Shown: positions 1 through 7,405 of the stretch, piece after piece
Position numbering within the stretch: the stretch's first letter is position 1
Layout: each line of letters starts with the position of its first letter
Origin: an uncultured Collinsella sp.
GTDB taxonomy: Bacteria; Actinomycetota; Coriobacteriia; Coriobacteriales; Coriobacteriaceae
Assembly (NCBI GenBank): GCA_900541285.1
Contig: UQJA01000050.1
Location: forward strand, 1-13,705
Reading direction: 5' to 3'
DNA: 13,705 bases
Notes under the pieces: generated by a model
Told to the model about the DNA's origin: nothing
Database searches by the model: none
Seen by the model: only the letters and a program-made list of their open reading frames with translations
Translations under genes and position numbers: made by a program

Positions 1-557
1 CCGCAGCCGACCTCCTCGCCCATGTCAAAGTAAATCTCGGAGCACGGACCGCAGGGACCGGTGGGGCCAGCGGCCCAGAAGTTGTCGTCCTCGCCCAGGC
101 GGGAGATGTGGTCCTCAGCAACGCCCAGAGAACGCCACACGTCGTGGGTCTCGTCGTCCTCGGTAAAGACGGTAAAGTACAGGCGGTCGAGCGGCAGCTT
201 GAACTCCTCGGTGATGAGCTCAAAGGCCCAGGCGCAAGCCTGCTCCTTGGAGACGCCGCCAAAAGAGAAGTCGCCGAGCATCTCGAAGAAGGACAGGTGA
301 CGGCCGTCCTCGCCGATGCAATCGATGTCGTTGGTGCGGACGCACTTCTGGCAGGAAATCGCGCCGATCTCCTTCATGGTCTTCTTGCCCTGGTAGTACT
401 CCTTAAACTGGTTCATGCCGGCGTTGGCAAGCAGCAGCGAAGGATCGTCGGGAACAAGAGACGAAGAAGGATAGAGCTTAAGACCGCGCTCCTCAAAGAA
501 GTTGAGGAACTTGGAGCGGATCTCGGCCGTAGTCATTGACGGGTAGTCAGCACTCAT
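1..557 (-). CDS. alaS: Alanine--tRNA ligase, N-terminal part (runs off the left edge)
   Basis: The gene reads leftwards and is cut by the window edge after 185 codons. The product charges tRNA-Ala with alanine in the cytoplasm. The visible part is the class II catalytic core. It begins MSADYPSMTTAEIRSKF and contains the family features NAGMNQFK, CQKCVRTNDID, FFEMLGDFSFG and GPTGPCGPCSEIYFD, all typical of AlaRS motifs 1 and 2. The start at 557 is chosen because GAGGAG lies 9 nt upstream (567-572). The next in-frame ATG (536) also matches where many family members begin but has no ribosome-binding site. The gene has its own promoter (604-631) behind a terminator, so it is probably a separate transcription unit from the sigma-factor operon. 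The editing and C-terminal domains lie outside the window. Confidence 0.97.
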   Translation of the reverse strand, partial: MSADYPSMTTAEIRSKFLNFFEERGLKLYPSSSLVPDDPSLLLANAGMNQFKEYYQGKKTMKEIGAISCQKCVRTNDIDCIGEDGRHLSFFEMLGDFSFGGVSKEQACAWAFELITEEFKLPLDRLYFTVFTEDDETHDVWRSLGVAEDHISRLGEDDNFWAAGPTGPCGPCSEIYFDMGEEVGC

Positions 558-603
558 AGAGGGAATCTCCTCGGTTTCACATCGAAACAGTTCAAACGTA
601 ACG

Positions 604-631
604 ATATTACCATCCCACCGCGCAAGTGCAA
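604..631 (-). promoter_or_regulatory. alaS: Probable sigma-70-type promoter of alaS
   Basis: On the minus strand, TTGCAC (631-626) and TAATAT (609-604) are separated by 16 nt. This predicts a start near 597 and a 5' leader of about 40 nt. Such a short leader leaves no room for a T-box riboswitch, which often controls aminoacyl-tRNA synthetase genes in Gram-positive bacteria. The -35 box shares its first bases with the T-run of the upstream terminator. This is a visual call from consensus only. Confidence 0.5.
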
Positions 632-659
632 AAAAGAGGGCCGGCAAACAGCGACCCTC
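630..659 (-). terminator. Rho-independent terminator upstream of alaS
   Basis: On the minus strand, GAGGGTCG and CGGCCCTC form an 8-bp stem with one G-U pair and an 8-nt loop, followed directly by TTTTTT (635-630). It would stop leftward transcription coming from the AI-2E/sigma operon before it reaches alaS. I see no hairpin nearer the end of the AI-2E gene at 1002. If this is that operon's terminator, its transcript crosses the whole opposite-strand small gene at 756-995. Confidence 0.7.
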
Positions 660-755
660 CAGCGAAAGTGCATGTTATTTAGGACAGCCAAAGTCTTTGA
701 AAAACTAATGACTGCTGTAGAATTACATATAAGAGCCACTCGAAAGGAGCGATCG

Positions 756-995
756 ATGAAAAGCAAACGATTTGTCCTGAATGCACTTCTGGTAGTAGCA
801 CTTTTAGCGCTCTTGGCCTTCTCCTGCTGGTACGCAAACCAACCAGCATTTGGCTACGTATTGTATGCAGCAATGTCCGGCGATAATGCATATTACGCTC
901 TACGCGCAATTGACGTTCTCTTTTTCTATGTAGCCGGCCCCTTATCAATCGCTTTGCTCGCATTTCTTGTCATTTACAACTTCAAGAAGCGTTAA
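756..995 (+). CDS. Small two-helix membrane protein, unknown function
   Basis: This is the only plus-strand gene I support. It encodes 79 residues starting MKSKRFVLNALLVVALLALL. I chose the ATG at 756 over the upstream in-frame ATG at 672 because AAAGGAG (743-749) sits 6 nt before it. The first hydrophobic segment is residues about 7-26, the second about 56-75, with a short polar tail ending FKKR. The stretch between has several Tyr and Ala residues. The pattern suggests an integral membrane protein with two helices. The first helix could instead be an uncleaved signal anchor. I do not recognise the family. The DNA is clearly more AT-rich than its neighbours, which suggests recent acquisition or weak selection. 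A TTGAAA at 697-702 and AT-rich DNA near 721-733 could supply a weak promoter, but spacing is poor. The gene is flanked by convergent minus-strand genes. Confidence 0.65.
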   Translation: MKSKRFVLNALLVVALLALLAFSCWYANQPAFGYVLYAAMSGDNAYYALRAIDVLFFYVAGPLSIALLAFLVIYNFKKR

Positions 996-1001
996 TAGGA
1001 C

Positions 1002-2414
1002 CTAATTAGAATCCGAATCGTCCATGGAGCCGTCGATGCCGGTTTTGGTATCGTCGTCCGAGTTGGAGTCATCGTCCTTGGCAAAGGGGTTCTTGAAGAA
1101 GCCCGTGGCATCGGGCTGCAGACCAGAGAGCTTAATCCAGGGATTATCGAGCTCGGGCTTGGGCATGGCCTTGGCCTCGGGCGCAGTCTCGTTGCCGATG
1201 AGCTCAGACTCGTAGATGAAGGTGTCGTCGCCGAGCGCGTCGTAGGCGGCGACCGGGTTGCCATCGGCATCGCGGTACGGCGTGCCCTTAAACACGGCGC
1301 CGTCATAGGCCACAAGCTGGCGGCCGGTCTCATTCTCGAAGTAGTACACGAAGATACCCTTGAGGGCCGCACACAGCGGGATGGCAATAATCATGCCGAT
1401 GGGCCCCATGAGTGCCGAGCCAATAACGAGCGCCGTGAGGCTCATGATGGGATGCACCTGCACCGAGCTCTGCATGACCTTGGGCGAAATGACATTATCG
1501 GTGACGTTTTGCGCGACCATAGTCACGATGAGCGTCCATAACGCCAACATAGGGCTGAACATGAAACCGAGCACTGTGGCGATTGCTGCGCTCACCCAAG
1601 GACCGACGACCGGAACCAAATGCATGGTGCCGGTAAAGATAGCCATGAGCGCCGCATACGGATGGCCGATGATCATAAAACCGATAAAGGCGAGGAAACC
1701 ACCGCAGATGGACGTCACGACCATACCGCGCATGTAGCCGCCGACAGAGCGAGAAAGAATGGCGACCATAAAGCGGTACGAGGTCTCCTTCTCCTGACCG
1801 ATGATGGTGCAAATCTCGTGGTGCATGCGAGGGTAGTCGCAGGCCATCCAGTAGGCAAGCACCAGACCAAGGAAGATCACGAACAACTGCGAAGCCGTAT
1901 TGGTGATGAGCGGGAACACACCGCGGCCAAGCTCGGCAGCGATCTGAGACACATACTTCGATGCCACGGCAACCAGCGACGAAAGATTATCGTCCAAATA
2001 CTCCTTGAGCGGCGTGTTGTTGAGCGTCTTGGCATGCGAGATCATCTCGTTGAGATCGCCACCCGCAACACGAAGCTGCTCGGGCAGGCGGCTCAGGACT
2101 TCCATGATCTGACCAAAGAGAATCGGCGACAAGATGCAAACGACACCGACGAGCACGGCAACAACAACAATTAGCGCAATAAGCGAACCGATGCCGCGAT
2201 TCACGCCATGGTGCTCGAGCCAGTTGGTGATCGGGGACATCACAAAAGCAATGATGGAGCCAACGGCAAGAAACTCAATAACCGGTGCCAGGATGCCCAT
2301 AAGGTTAAAGATGACAGCAGCAATAACAATGCAGCCGACAACAGCCCAAATGCGCAGCGTCAGAACGCGGGTGTCGCGCAGCACGCGATCGGTTTGTTGG
2401 GGGTGCTCACTCAT
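1002..2414 (-). CDS. AI-2E family transporter (PerM/UPF0118 type)
   Basis: A 470-residue polytopic membrane protein. Family members are proposed exporters of autoinducer-2 or small ions (TqsA, PerM, YdiK relatives), but substrates differ and cannot be read from sequence. Hydrophobic segments sit at about residues 20-60 (two helices), 75-98, 168-190 and several from 230 to 360. The central HLVPVVGPWVSA and NVISPKVMQSSVQVHP stretches are characteristic of the family. After the last helix comes a long hydrophilic tail of about 110 residues, ending in an acidic Ser/Asp-rich run, which is longer than in most members and probably cytoplasmic. The ATG overlaps the sigma-factor stop codon as ATGA (2411-2414), so it is translationally coupled as the last gene of the sigma operon. 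Quorum-signal transport is a family guess, not something shown here. Confidence 0.9.
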   Translation of the reverse strand: MSEHPQQTDRVLRDTRVLTLRIWAVVGCIVIAAVIFNLMGILAPVIEFLAVGSIIAFVMSPITNWLEHHGVNRGIGSLIALIVVVAVLVGVVCILSPILFGQIMEVLSRLPEQLRVAGGDLNEMISHAKTLNNTPLKEYLDDNLSSLVAVASKYVSQIAAELGRGVFPLITNTASQLFVIFLGLVLAYWMACDYPRMHHEICTIIGQEKETSYRFMVAILSRSVGGYMRGMVVTSICGGFLAFIGFMIIGHPYAALMAIFTGTMHLVPVVGPWVSAAIATVLGFMFSPMLALWTLIVTMVAQNVTDNVISPKVMQSSVQVHPIMSLTALVIGSALMGPIGMIIAIPLCAALKGIFVYYFENETGRQLVAYDGAVFKGTPYRDADGNPVAAYDALGDDTFIYESELIGNETAPEAKAMPKPELDNPWIKLSGLQPDATGFFKNPFAKDDDSNSDDDTKTGIDGSMDDSDSN

Positions 2415-3202
2415 GAACGAATCATCACTCCGTCGGGGTCGATCTTGTCCTGAATCTTCTTAAGCGTGCGGCGCAGCAGACGCGAGACCTGCACCTGCGA
2501 GATGCCCAGCTTCTTGGCAATCTCGATCTGGGTCATGCCCTTCACAAAGCGCAGCTCGATCACCTCGCGCTCACGCGGCGAGAAATCGCGGATGGCTTCC
2601 TCGATCACCAGGCGGTCATCGGTAAAGTCGAGCTCGTTGTCATCGTCGGCGTAACGGTCGAGAATCGAGGGCGCATCGTCGGAATCGGACGCACCAGGAG
2701 CCTCGATGGGCACCGAGGTATAGGCCGAAGACGATTCCATAGCCTCGAGGACCTCATCGACAGTCACATCTAGATACTCAGCGATCTCCTCAACCTTGGG
2801 CGAACGCTGCAGCTCGTTGGTAAGTTTGTCAGTAGCCTGGTTGACCTTGGCCGAGAGCTCCTGCAGACGACGCGGTACGCGCACACTCCAGCCCTTGTCG
2901 CGAAAATGGCGTTTGATCTCGCCCAGGATAGTGGGTGTCGCAAACGTCGTGAACTCGAGTCCGCGCTCGGGATCAAAACGGTCGATAGCCTTGAGCAAGC
3001 CCAGATAGCCGACCTGCATGAGATCGTCGAGCGGCTCGCCGCGATTCTTAAATTTGTTGGCAAGAAACCTTACCAGGTTCATATGGGACATGACGAGCTG
3101 CTCACGGGCGTCCGGATCACCGGTCTCCTTGTAACGACGAAACAGCTCGCGAGTTTTCTCCTTGTCCCAAGCGGTCTTGCCGCTCCGGGAACGTTCGGTC
3201 AT
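2411..3202 (-). CDS. SigB/SigF-family alternative RNA polymerase sigma factor
   Basis: A 263-residue group 3 sigma factor that would direct RNA polymerase to a stress or general-response regulon. Region 2 covers residues about 36-115, with LDDLMQVGYLGLLKAIDRFD and FTTFATPTILGEIKRHFRD. Region 3 follows (residues about 116-165). An acidic linker containing DSDDAPSILDRYADDDNE leads to region 4, whose helix-turn-helix reads LSPREREVIELRF then MTQIEIAKKLGISQVQVSR. This arrangement matches SigB of Bacillus/Listeria and SigF of actinobacteria. Its ATG is one base after the stop of the RsbW-like gene, and its stop overlaps the AI-2E start. The four genes are therefore almost certainly one mRNA, in the usual anti-sigma-then-sigma order. 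Family assignment is firm; the exact orthologue (SigB, SigF or SigG) is not decidable from the sequence, so no symbol is given. Confidence 0.93.
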   Translation of the reverse strand: MTERSRSGKTAWDKEKTRELFRRYKETGDPDAREQLVMSHMNLVRFLANKFKNRGEPLDDLMQVGYLGLLKAIDRFDPERGLEFTTFATPTILGEIKRHFRDKGWSVRVPRRLQELSAKVNQATDKLTNELQRSPKVEEIAEYLDVTVDEVLEAMESSSAYTSVPIEAPGASDSDDAPSILDRYADDDNELDFTDDRLVIEEAIRDFSPREREVIELRFVKGMTQIEIAKKLGISQVQVSRLLRRTLKKIQDKIDPDGVMIRS

Positions 3203-3203
3203 A

Positions 3204-3581
3204 TTAGATATCCGCCTTGAGGTCGAGGGAAAGCGTCAGGGGCGCCGTAGTCTTTTCGTAGGAGTCGCACACGCTCGCGAGGATGAGCTCGGCATACACC
3301 GCAGCCTGGTCGTCTTCATCGACCGTAGCCTGGTCGCCAAAGGTAATAGTCATGCCAACGTGGGTCTCATCGACATCGAATTTGATGGTGATGTCATCGC
3401 AGTCGACCGCGGTGCAACCAAAGATGAAAGCCTCCTCAGCAGCCATGCGGATGTCCTCGATGCGATCGACAGACATAGAGCACAGGGCACCAACGTTGGC
3501 TGCCGTCATGCGCACAAGGCGAGCGAGACGCGGGTCACCGGCAACGGTCAGCGTGATAGGGCAGGTTGCTTCGCTACTCAT
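3204..3581 (-). CDS. RsbW/SpoIIAB-like anti-sigma factor, degenerate ATPase fold
   Basis: A 125-residue protein directly upstream of the sigma factor, where the anti-sigma kinase RsbW/SpoIIAB normally lies. It begins MSSEATCPITLTVAGDPRLA. Residues about 17-60 fit the RsbW pattern: PRLARLVRMTAANVGALC, then DRIEDIRMAAEEAF. The conserved acidic residue of the N-box is present (E50), but the Asn that binds Mg-ATP is missing (the site reads AFIFG). The later DxGxG box is also not recognisable (ITFGDQATVD). It may therefore bind sigma without being an active serine kinase. Its start overlaps the end of the DUF948 gene by 8 nt, and its stop is one base from the sigma start, so it should be made in step with both. 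No anti-anti-sigma partner (RsbV/SpoIIAA) is visible in the window. Assignment rests mostly on weak similarity and context. Confidence 0.72.
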   Translation of the reverse strand: MSSEATCPITLTVAGDPRLARLVRMTAANVGALCSMSVDRIEDIRMAAEEAFIFGCTAVDCDDITIKFDVDETHVGMTITFGDQATVDEDDQAAVYAELILASVCDSYEKTTAPLTLSLDLKADI

Positions 3582-4161
3582 CGCAGGACTCCTCAGAGGT
3601 CTCGGCGGGCGTATAGGTGTAATACTGAGCCGGCTTGGATACAGACTTCTGACCATCATCGTCGCCCGCGGCGGCCTCGTCCTCGCCAATTAGGACGCGC
3701 TCGGTAGGCTGCTCGGCCTCCGCAGCGGCAGCGGCGAGCTTGCGATCGGCGTCGGCTGCAGGAGCCTTCACCTTATTGAAGAGCTTCTGCACAGCACCGG
3801 CGGCAGAGTCGGTCACGCTCGACACAGCATTGCTGGCCTCGGCCATGCTGCCCGTAACCTCGGAAATGTCGCGAACCACGGCTTCGACCTCTACGAGATT
3901 GGAGGTAAGGGCATCAACTGCCGTCTTGCTCGACTTAAGCAGCGGCTCCATCTGGGCAAGCGCCGGCGTAAGCTCATCGACAGCGCCATCGAGCTTTGCC
4001 ACCACAGGCTGAGCCTCGGCGATGGTGTTGTTGAGGTCGTTCACGGTCTTATCGAGCGAGTCGACAACATTGCGGGTCTTGCGCAGGGTAAGCGCGAGCT
4101 CAGCGATGGCCCACACGCCGGCAACGGCGAGCAGCAGCAGGGCGATTTGAATGGGACTCAT
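3574..4161 (-). CDS. DUF948 family membrane-anchored coiled-coil protein
   Basis: A 195-residue protein with an N-terminal membrane helix (residues about 4-23, IQIALLLLAVAGVWAIAELA). A long amphipathic, heptad-like region follows (residues about 30-130), rich in V, L, A, D, N and S, as in DUF948 proteins. The tail is low-complexity Ala/Glu/Asp-rich and ends in an Asp/Glu-rich segment that contains YYTYTP. Bacillus YtxG belongs to this family and is part of the SigB general-stress regulon, which fits its place as first gene of this sigma operon. GGGAGG (4172-4167) gives a good ribosome-binding site 5 nt before the ATG. It overlaps the anti-sigma gene by 8 nt. No enzymatic function can be assigned. 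It could act as an envelope scaffold or as a membrane sensor for the sigma system; the second idea is speculation. Confidence 0.8.
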   Translation of the reverse strand: MSPIQIALLLLAVAGVWAIAELALTLRKTRNVVDSLDKTVNDLNNTIAEAQPVVAKLDGAVDELTPALAQMEPLLKSSKTAVDALTSNLVEVEAVVRDISEVTGSMAEASNAVSSVTDSAAGAVQKLFNKVKAPAADADRKLAAAAAEAEQPTERVLIGEDEAAAGDDDGQKSVSKPAQYYTYTPAETSEESCDE

Positions 4162-4201
4162 ACAAGCCTCCCGGAAGAATCGAAATACAGACGCTTTTCA
4201 T

Positions 4202-4219
4202 GGTACCCCAAAGGGGACC
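4202..4219 (-). other. Hairpin in the leader of the DUF948-sigma operon
   Basis: On the minus strand GGTCCCC, a TTT loop and GGGGTACC pair with one bulged base. It lies about 30 nt before the ribosome-binding site of the DUF948 gene, in the 100-nt gap after rarA. No T-run follows on either strand, so it is not a standard terminator. I found no convincing promoter in this gap: GATAAT occurs near 4250 on the minus strand but has no good -35 box. It may be an mRNA leader structure or an operator, or be chance. Confidence 0.3.
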
Positions 4220-4261
4220 GAACATGCCAAGAGCAGCAACGTGGGACAAAATTATCAGCAG

Positions 4262-5626
4262 CTACCTCGGTGCATTCCCGCTGCGGTCGCGTTCGCTTTG
4301 CTCTACGCGCCACTCTTCCCAGCCGCGCCCGGCAGGCTGCCAAAATGCACCGCGTTCCAAGCCATCGGGCAAATAGCGCTGATCGACCCAGCCTTCGGGA
4401 TAATCATGTGGATACTTATACACACCGTATTCATCGCTGCCCGGGCGATGGCGATCGCGCAGATAACTCGGCACCTCGCGAAGCCCACTAGAATGGATAT
4501 CGGCCAGCGCCGCATCGATCGAAGCCTCACACGCGTTGGATTTTGGCGCCAAGCACACATAGAGTGCAGCCTGAGCCAGGTTAATGCGGCACTCGGGATA
4601 GCCAATGACCTCGGCAGACTTAAACGCGGCATGCGCCACCAAAAGCGCCTGCGGGTCGGCGTTGCCAACATCCTCAGAAGCGTGAATCATAATACGGCGA
4701 GCGATAAACTTAGGATCCTCCCCAGCATCGATCATGCGCGCGAGCCAATAGATCGTGGCATCGGGGTCACTACCGCGCATAGACTTAATAAACGCACTGA
4801 TGATGTCGTAGTGCATGTCGCCGTTTTTGTCGTATGTAAAGCCGCGACGCGGGTTGGCGATCTTCACGTCATCCACGGTGATGGGATAGCGCTCCCCCGC
4901 CGCGGGCGCTGGCGTTCCCTCGGTATCGGGACGCGTGACGGCAATCTCGCTCGCAAGCTCGAGCGTCGTGAGCGCCGAGCGAGCGTCACCCGCTGCCAGC
5001 GTACAGATGGTCTTGACCGTATCCTCATCGGCCGAGAACTTACCGTTCAAGCCCTGCGGTGCCTCAAGCGCACGTTCAATAAGCGTGGCGATATCCTCAT
5101 CCTTCAGATGCTCAAGTTCCACCACGCGCCCACGCGACAACAGTGCCGAGTTGACCTCGAAGTACGGGTTCTCCGTCGTAGCGCCAATCATAATGACGGT
5201 ACGGTTCTCAACTGCATGCAGCAGGGCATCCTGCTGCGACTTAGAGAAGCGGTGAATCTCATCGATGAATAGAATGGTGCGGCGGTCGTACGTATTCAGG
5301 CGCGTCTTGGCCTCGTCGATCACGCGACGCAGGTCCTTCACGGTGCCCGTCACGGCGCTGACCTCGACAAACTCACTCTTGGTATGGTTGGCGATAATGT
5401 GGGCCAGCGTCGTCTTACCCGTACCGGCCGGCCCGTACAGAATCACGCTCGAAAGCACGTCGTGCTCGATCGCGGCACGCAACCATGAGCCCTTACCGAC
5501 GGCCTTTTGCTGGCCCACGTACTCGTCGAGCGAATTGGGTCGCATGCGCACCGCGAGCGGCGCATTTTTAAAGGAACGCTCGCGCGTCGAGGCAGAAAAA
5601 AGGTCGTCCATAGCCATCCCGTGCAT
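4262..5626 (-). CDS. rarA: Replication-associated recombination protein A (RarA/MgsA, AAA+ ATPase)
   Basis: A protein of about 454 residues, normal for the family, acting at stalled replication forks together with SSB and the recombination machinery. Counted from the ATG at 5626, Walker A is GPAGTGKT (residues 65-72), Walker B is ILFIDEIH (118-125), sensor 1 lies in GATTENP (148-154), and the likely arginine finger is in SRGR (R165). The C-terminal half carries the MgsA tetramerisation region, including MRGSDPDATIYWLARM, RRIMIHASEDVGNADP and HDYPEGW. Start choice is open: ATGs at 5626, 5617 and 5611 and a TTG at 5629 are all in frame with poor ribosome-binding sites. The one at 5611 (MDDLFSAS) looks closest to the usual family N-terminus. 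A TATACT at 5656-5651 could be a -10 box but lacks a good -35. The gap to the upstream dGTPase gene is about 45 nt, so co-transcription is likely. Confidence 0.95.
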   Translation of the reverse strand: MHGMAMDDLFSASTRERSFKNAPLAVRMRPNSLDEYVGQQKAVGKGSWLRAAIEHDVLSSVILYGPAGTGKTTLAHIIANHTKSEFVEVSAVTGTVKDLRRVIDEAKTRLNTYDRRTILFIDEIHRFSKSQQDALLHAVENRTVIMIGATTENPYFEVNSALLSRGRVVELEHLKDEDIATLIERALEAPQGLNGKFSADEDTVKTICTLAAGDARSALTTLELASEIAVTRPDTEGTPAPAAGERYPITVDDVKIANPRRGFTYDKNGDMHYDIISAFIKSMRGSDPDATIYWLARMIDAGEDPKFIARRIMIHASEDVGNADPQALLVAHAAFKSAEVIGYPECRINLAQAALYVCLAPKSNACEASIDAALADIHSSGLREVPSYLRDRHRPGSDEYGVYKYPHDYPEGWVDQRYLPDGLERGAFWQPAGRGWEEWRVEQSERDRSGNAPR

Positions 5627-5666
5627 CAATCAAAATCGTTGTTGACCAACAGTATACCGAAAGGAT

Positions 5667-5682
5667 ACGAACTACCGTTCGT
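5667..5682 (-). repeat. Perfect 6-bp inverted repeat over the dGTPase stop codon
   Basis: ACGAAC, loop TACC, GTTCGT on the plus strand; the stop codon (5672-5674) lies inside. The following minus-strand bases (ATCCTTTC) are not a proper T-run, so a working intrinsic terminator is doubtful. It could protect mRNA 3' ends or simply be chance. Confidence 0.3.
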
Positions 5683-6919
5683 TAATATAGGTACGATGCG
5701 GAAACTTTAGACCCGGGAACAGCTTGCTCGTCAGCTCACAGAAATAACCGTCCGTCATGCTCGCGATGTAATCCACCACGGCTTGATCCTTGTCGTCCTG
5801 CCAGTCATAGGTGCGATCGTAGTAGGAAAGCTGCTGCTCTATGCGCGAAACATGGTGCTTAAAGATGTAAGAGGACTCGTCGCCTTCGTTTATATCCTGC
5901 AGGCAACGGTCGCAGAGCTTTTCGAAGGCCTCTCGCAGCTCCGCTTCGGAGTCGCCTTCGATACCGCCCTTGCTATAAATCTTCTCGTAGTTCTCGCGCT
6001 TGGCTCGGCGAATTTCCTCAAACAGGTCCTCGCTCATCTCGATGCGCGGCTTGCCATAGCTGTGCTCGACGATATCTATGGAAGCGTGCGTGAGAATCCA
6101 ACTGTTGTAGGCACCGCCCCGGCCATCATCAAAGGCGTCGGGTGACAGCAGGCCCGCCGCAATGGCGTCTTGGCGATCGCGCCCAACGTAGGCAAGGATA
6201 TCCGAAATGCGAACGACGCAGCCCTCGAGCGTCATGGGACGCAGGTGCTCAATAGCGCCATAGCCCGTGGCGATACAGTCCTCAACCGTCTGATCGAACT
6301 GGTCAAAGGAGCCCATGTCCGAGAGCTCAAACACACGCTGCTCGTACTCGCCGTTATGGCATAGCACGCCGTCGAGCGTCTGGAGCGACACGTTGCGGCC
6401 GTACAGCGCGTCGAGCACGCGGACCGACTGCACGTTATGGAAAAAATAACGCCCCGTACGCTCATGATAGATATCGTTGAGGAAGCGCTCGCCGGCATGG
6501 CCAAAAGGCGTGTGCCCCAAGTCATGGCCCAGGCCAATCGCCTCGATCAGATCGCAGTTGAGCCCCAAGGCGCGACCGATATCGCGCGCAATGCGGGAGA
6601 CAAGCTGCACGTGCAAACCGCGGCGTGACAGATCGTCATTGCTACGGAAGCTAAAGACCTGCGTTTTGCCTGCATAACGGGTGTACGCCGGAAGATGAAG
6701 TATCTTTTCGGTATCACGCATAAACGCCGGACGCATAAGCGTGCCTTTGTCGGCGGCGCGATCAATACGACGAATGACCTGATCGTCGTTGCAACGATAC
6801 GGGTTGACATAGCCCGAAGCACGATCGGCGGCAATGCGCTCGACAAGTTCGGGCGACAACGCCGAGGGAATACGGTCCATGCGAGCCTTAATGACGGCCG
6901 TTTCTTGATTAGTTGCCAT
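5672..6919 (-). CDS. dgt: dGTPase-like HD-domain deoxynucleoside triphosphate triphosphohydrolase
   Basis: A 415-residue cytoplasmic hydrolase expected to cleave dNTPs (classically dGTP) to the nucleoside and triphosphate, trimming nucleotide pools. The HD metal site is visible: H103 in RRGLHVQLVSRIAR, H132-D133 in LGHDLGHTPFGHAGE, with H136 and H141 following. The region RYAGKTQVFSF is the family's substrate-loop neighbourhood. I start it at 6919 (MATNQETAV) because AAGGAG (6931-6926) lies 6 nt upstream. An in-frame ATG at 6946 has no such support. It begins 31 nt after the prepilin-peptidase stop and is followed by rarA, so these three probably form one transcript. Which dNTP is preferred cannot be told from sequence. 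Confidence 0.92.
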   Translation of the reverse strand: MATNQETAVIKARMDRIPSALSPELVERIAADRASGYVNPYRCNDDQVIRRIDRAADKGTLMRPAFMRDTEKILHLPAYTRYAGKTQVFSFRSNDDLSRRGLHVQLVSRIARDIGRALGLNCDLIEAIGLGHDLGHTPFGHAGERFLNDIYHERTGRYFFHNVQSVRVLDALYGRNVSLQTLDGVLCHNGEYEQRVFELSDMGSFDQFDQTVEDCIATGYGAIEHLRPMTLEGCVVRISDILAYVGRDRQDAIAAGLLSPDAFDDGRGGAYNSWILTHASIDIVEHSYGKPRIEMSEDLFEEIRRAKRENYEKIYSKGGIEGDSEAELREAFEKLCDRCLQDINEGDESSYIFKHHVSRIEQQLSYYDRTYDWQDDKDQAVVDYIASMTDGYFCELTSKLFPGLKFPHRTYINER

Positions 6920-6950
6920 GGCATGCTCCTTATGAAGGATGCGCAATCGG

Positions 6951-7373
6951 TTACAAAGTGCAGCCCACGACCTCGATTATGGCAAAAATCGGCACCAAAA
7001 ACGGGAGCAATGGCAGGGAGCGCGATTTTGTGAAGAGGCAGGAGAGAGCCAGGGCCAGGAGTGCGACGGCAAATGCCACGATGCCGCCCATAGGGTCGAG
7101 CGTGCAAAGCGCGAAGAGCGCCTTGGCATCCCCCATGCCGATGCCCGGGATTTGACGAAGACGACGCCAGAGGGACTCAGCCAGCACGAGAGCAAGATAC
7201 ACAATGACGGCAAGACCCGCATGGTCAAGCGCTGTGTTCAAACCGAGGTCGAGCCAAACACCCGCCAACGCCGCCACGGCACATGCGCCGGCAAGCCCAT
7301 TGGGAAACCGTCGCTCTCGGGCATCAATTGCCATGCCGGCAAAGATGCAAATCCAAAACGGGATATAGACCAT
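6951..7373 (-). CDS. Minimal prepilin peptidase (A24 family, CpaA/TadV-like)
   Basis: A 140-residue integral membrane aspartic protease domain that would cleave leader peptides of type IV or Tad/Flp-type pilins at the inner membrane face. The two catalytic aspartates are visible: D17 in MAIDARERRFPN and D82 in the GMGDAK motif (residues 79-84). The rest is four or so hydrophobic helices. It lacks the N-terminal methyltransferase domain of full-length PilD-type enzymes, as TadV/CpaA proteins do. The ATG at 7373 has a strong site GAGGAGG (7386-7380); upstream in-frame codons lie in the terminator hairpin and are not credible. No pilin, ATPase or secretin gene is near, so its substrate must be encoded elsewhere. 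It starts only 32 nt behind a strong terminator. Confidence 0.85.
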   Translation of the reverse strand: MVYIPFWICIFAGMAIDARERRFPNGLAGACAVAALAGVWLDLGLNTALDHAGLAVIVYLALVLAESLWRRLRQIPGIGMGDAKALFALCTLDPMGGIVAFAVALLALALSCLFTKSRSLPLLPFLVPIFAIIEVVGCTL

Positions 7374-7405
7374 CGGACGCCTCCTCGAGCTGCATCGCAA
7401 AAGCA

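Noticed and set aside
672..755. Longer N-terminus for the small plus-strand protein from the ATG at 672
   Set aside because: The extra residues are not membrane-like, no Shine-Dalgarno precedes 672, and a strong one sits just before 756.
557..756. T-box riboswitch ahead of alaS
   Set aside because: The predicted leader is only about 40 nt and no T-box sequence or specifier stem is seen.
4151..5272. 373-codon plus-strand open frame opposite rarA
   Set aside because: Antisense shadow of a gene with clear Walker motifs; no domain or start signal of its own.
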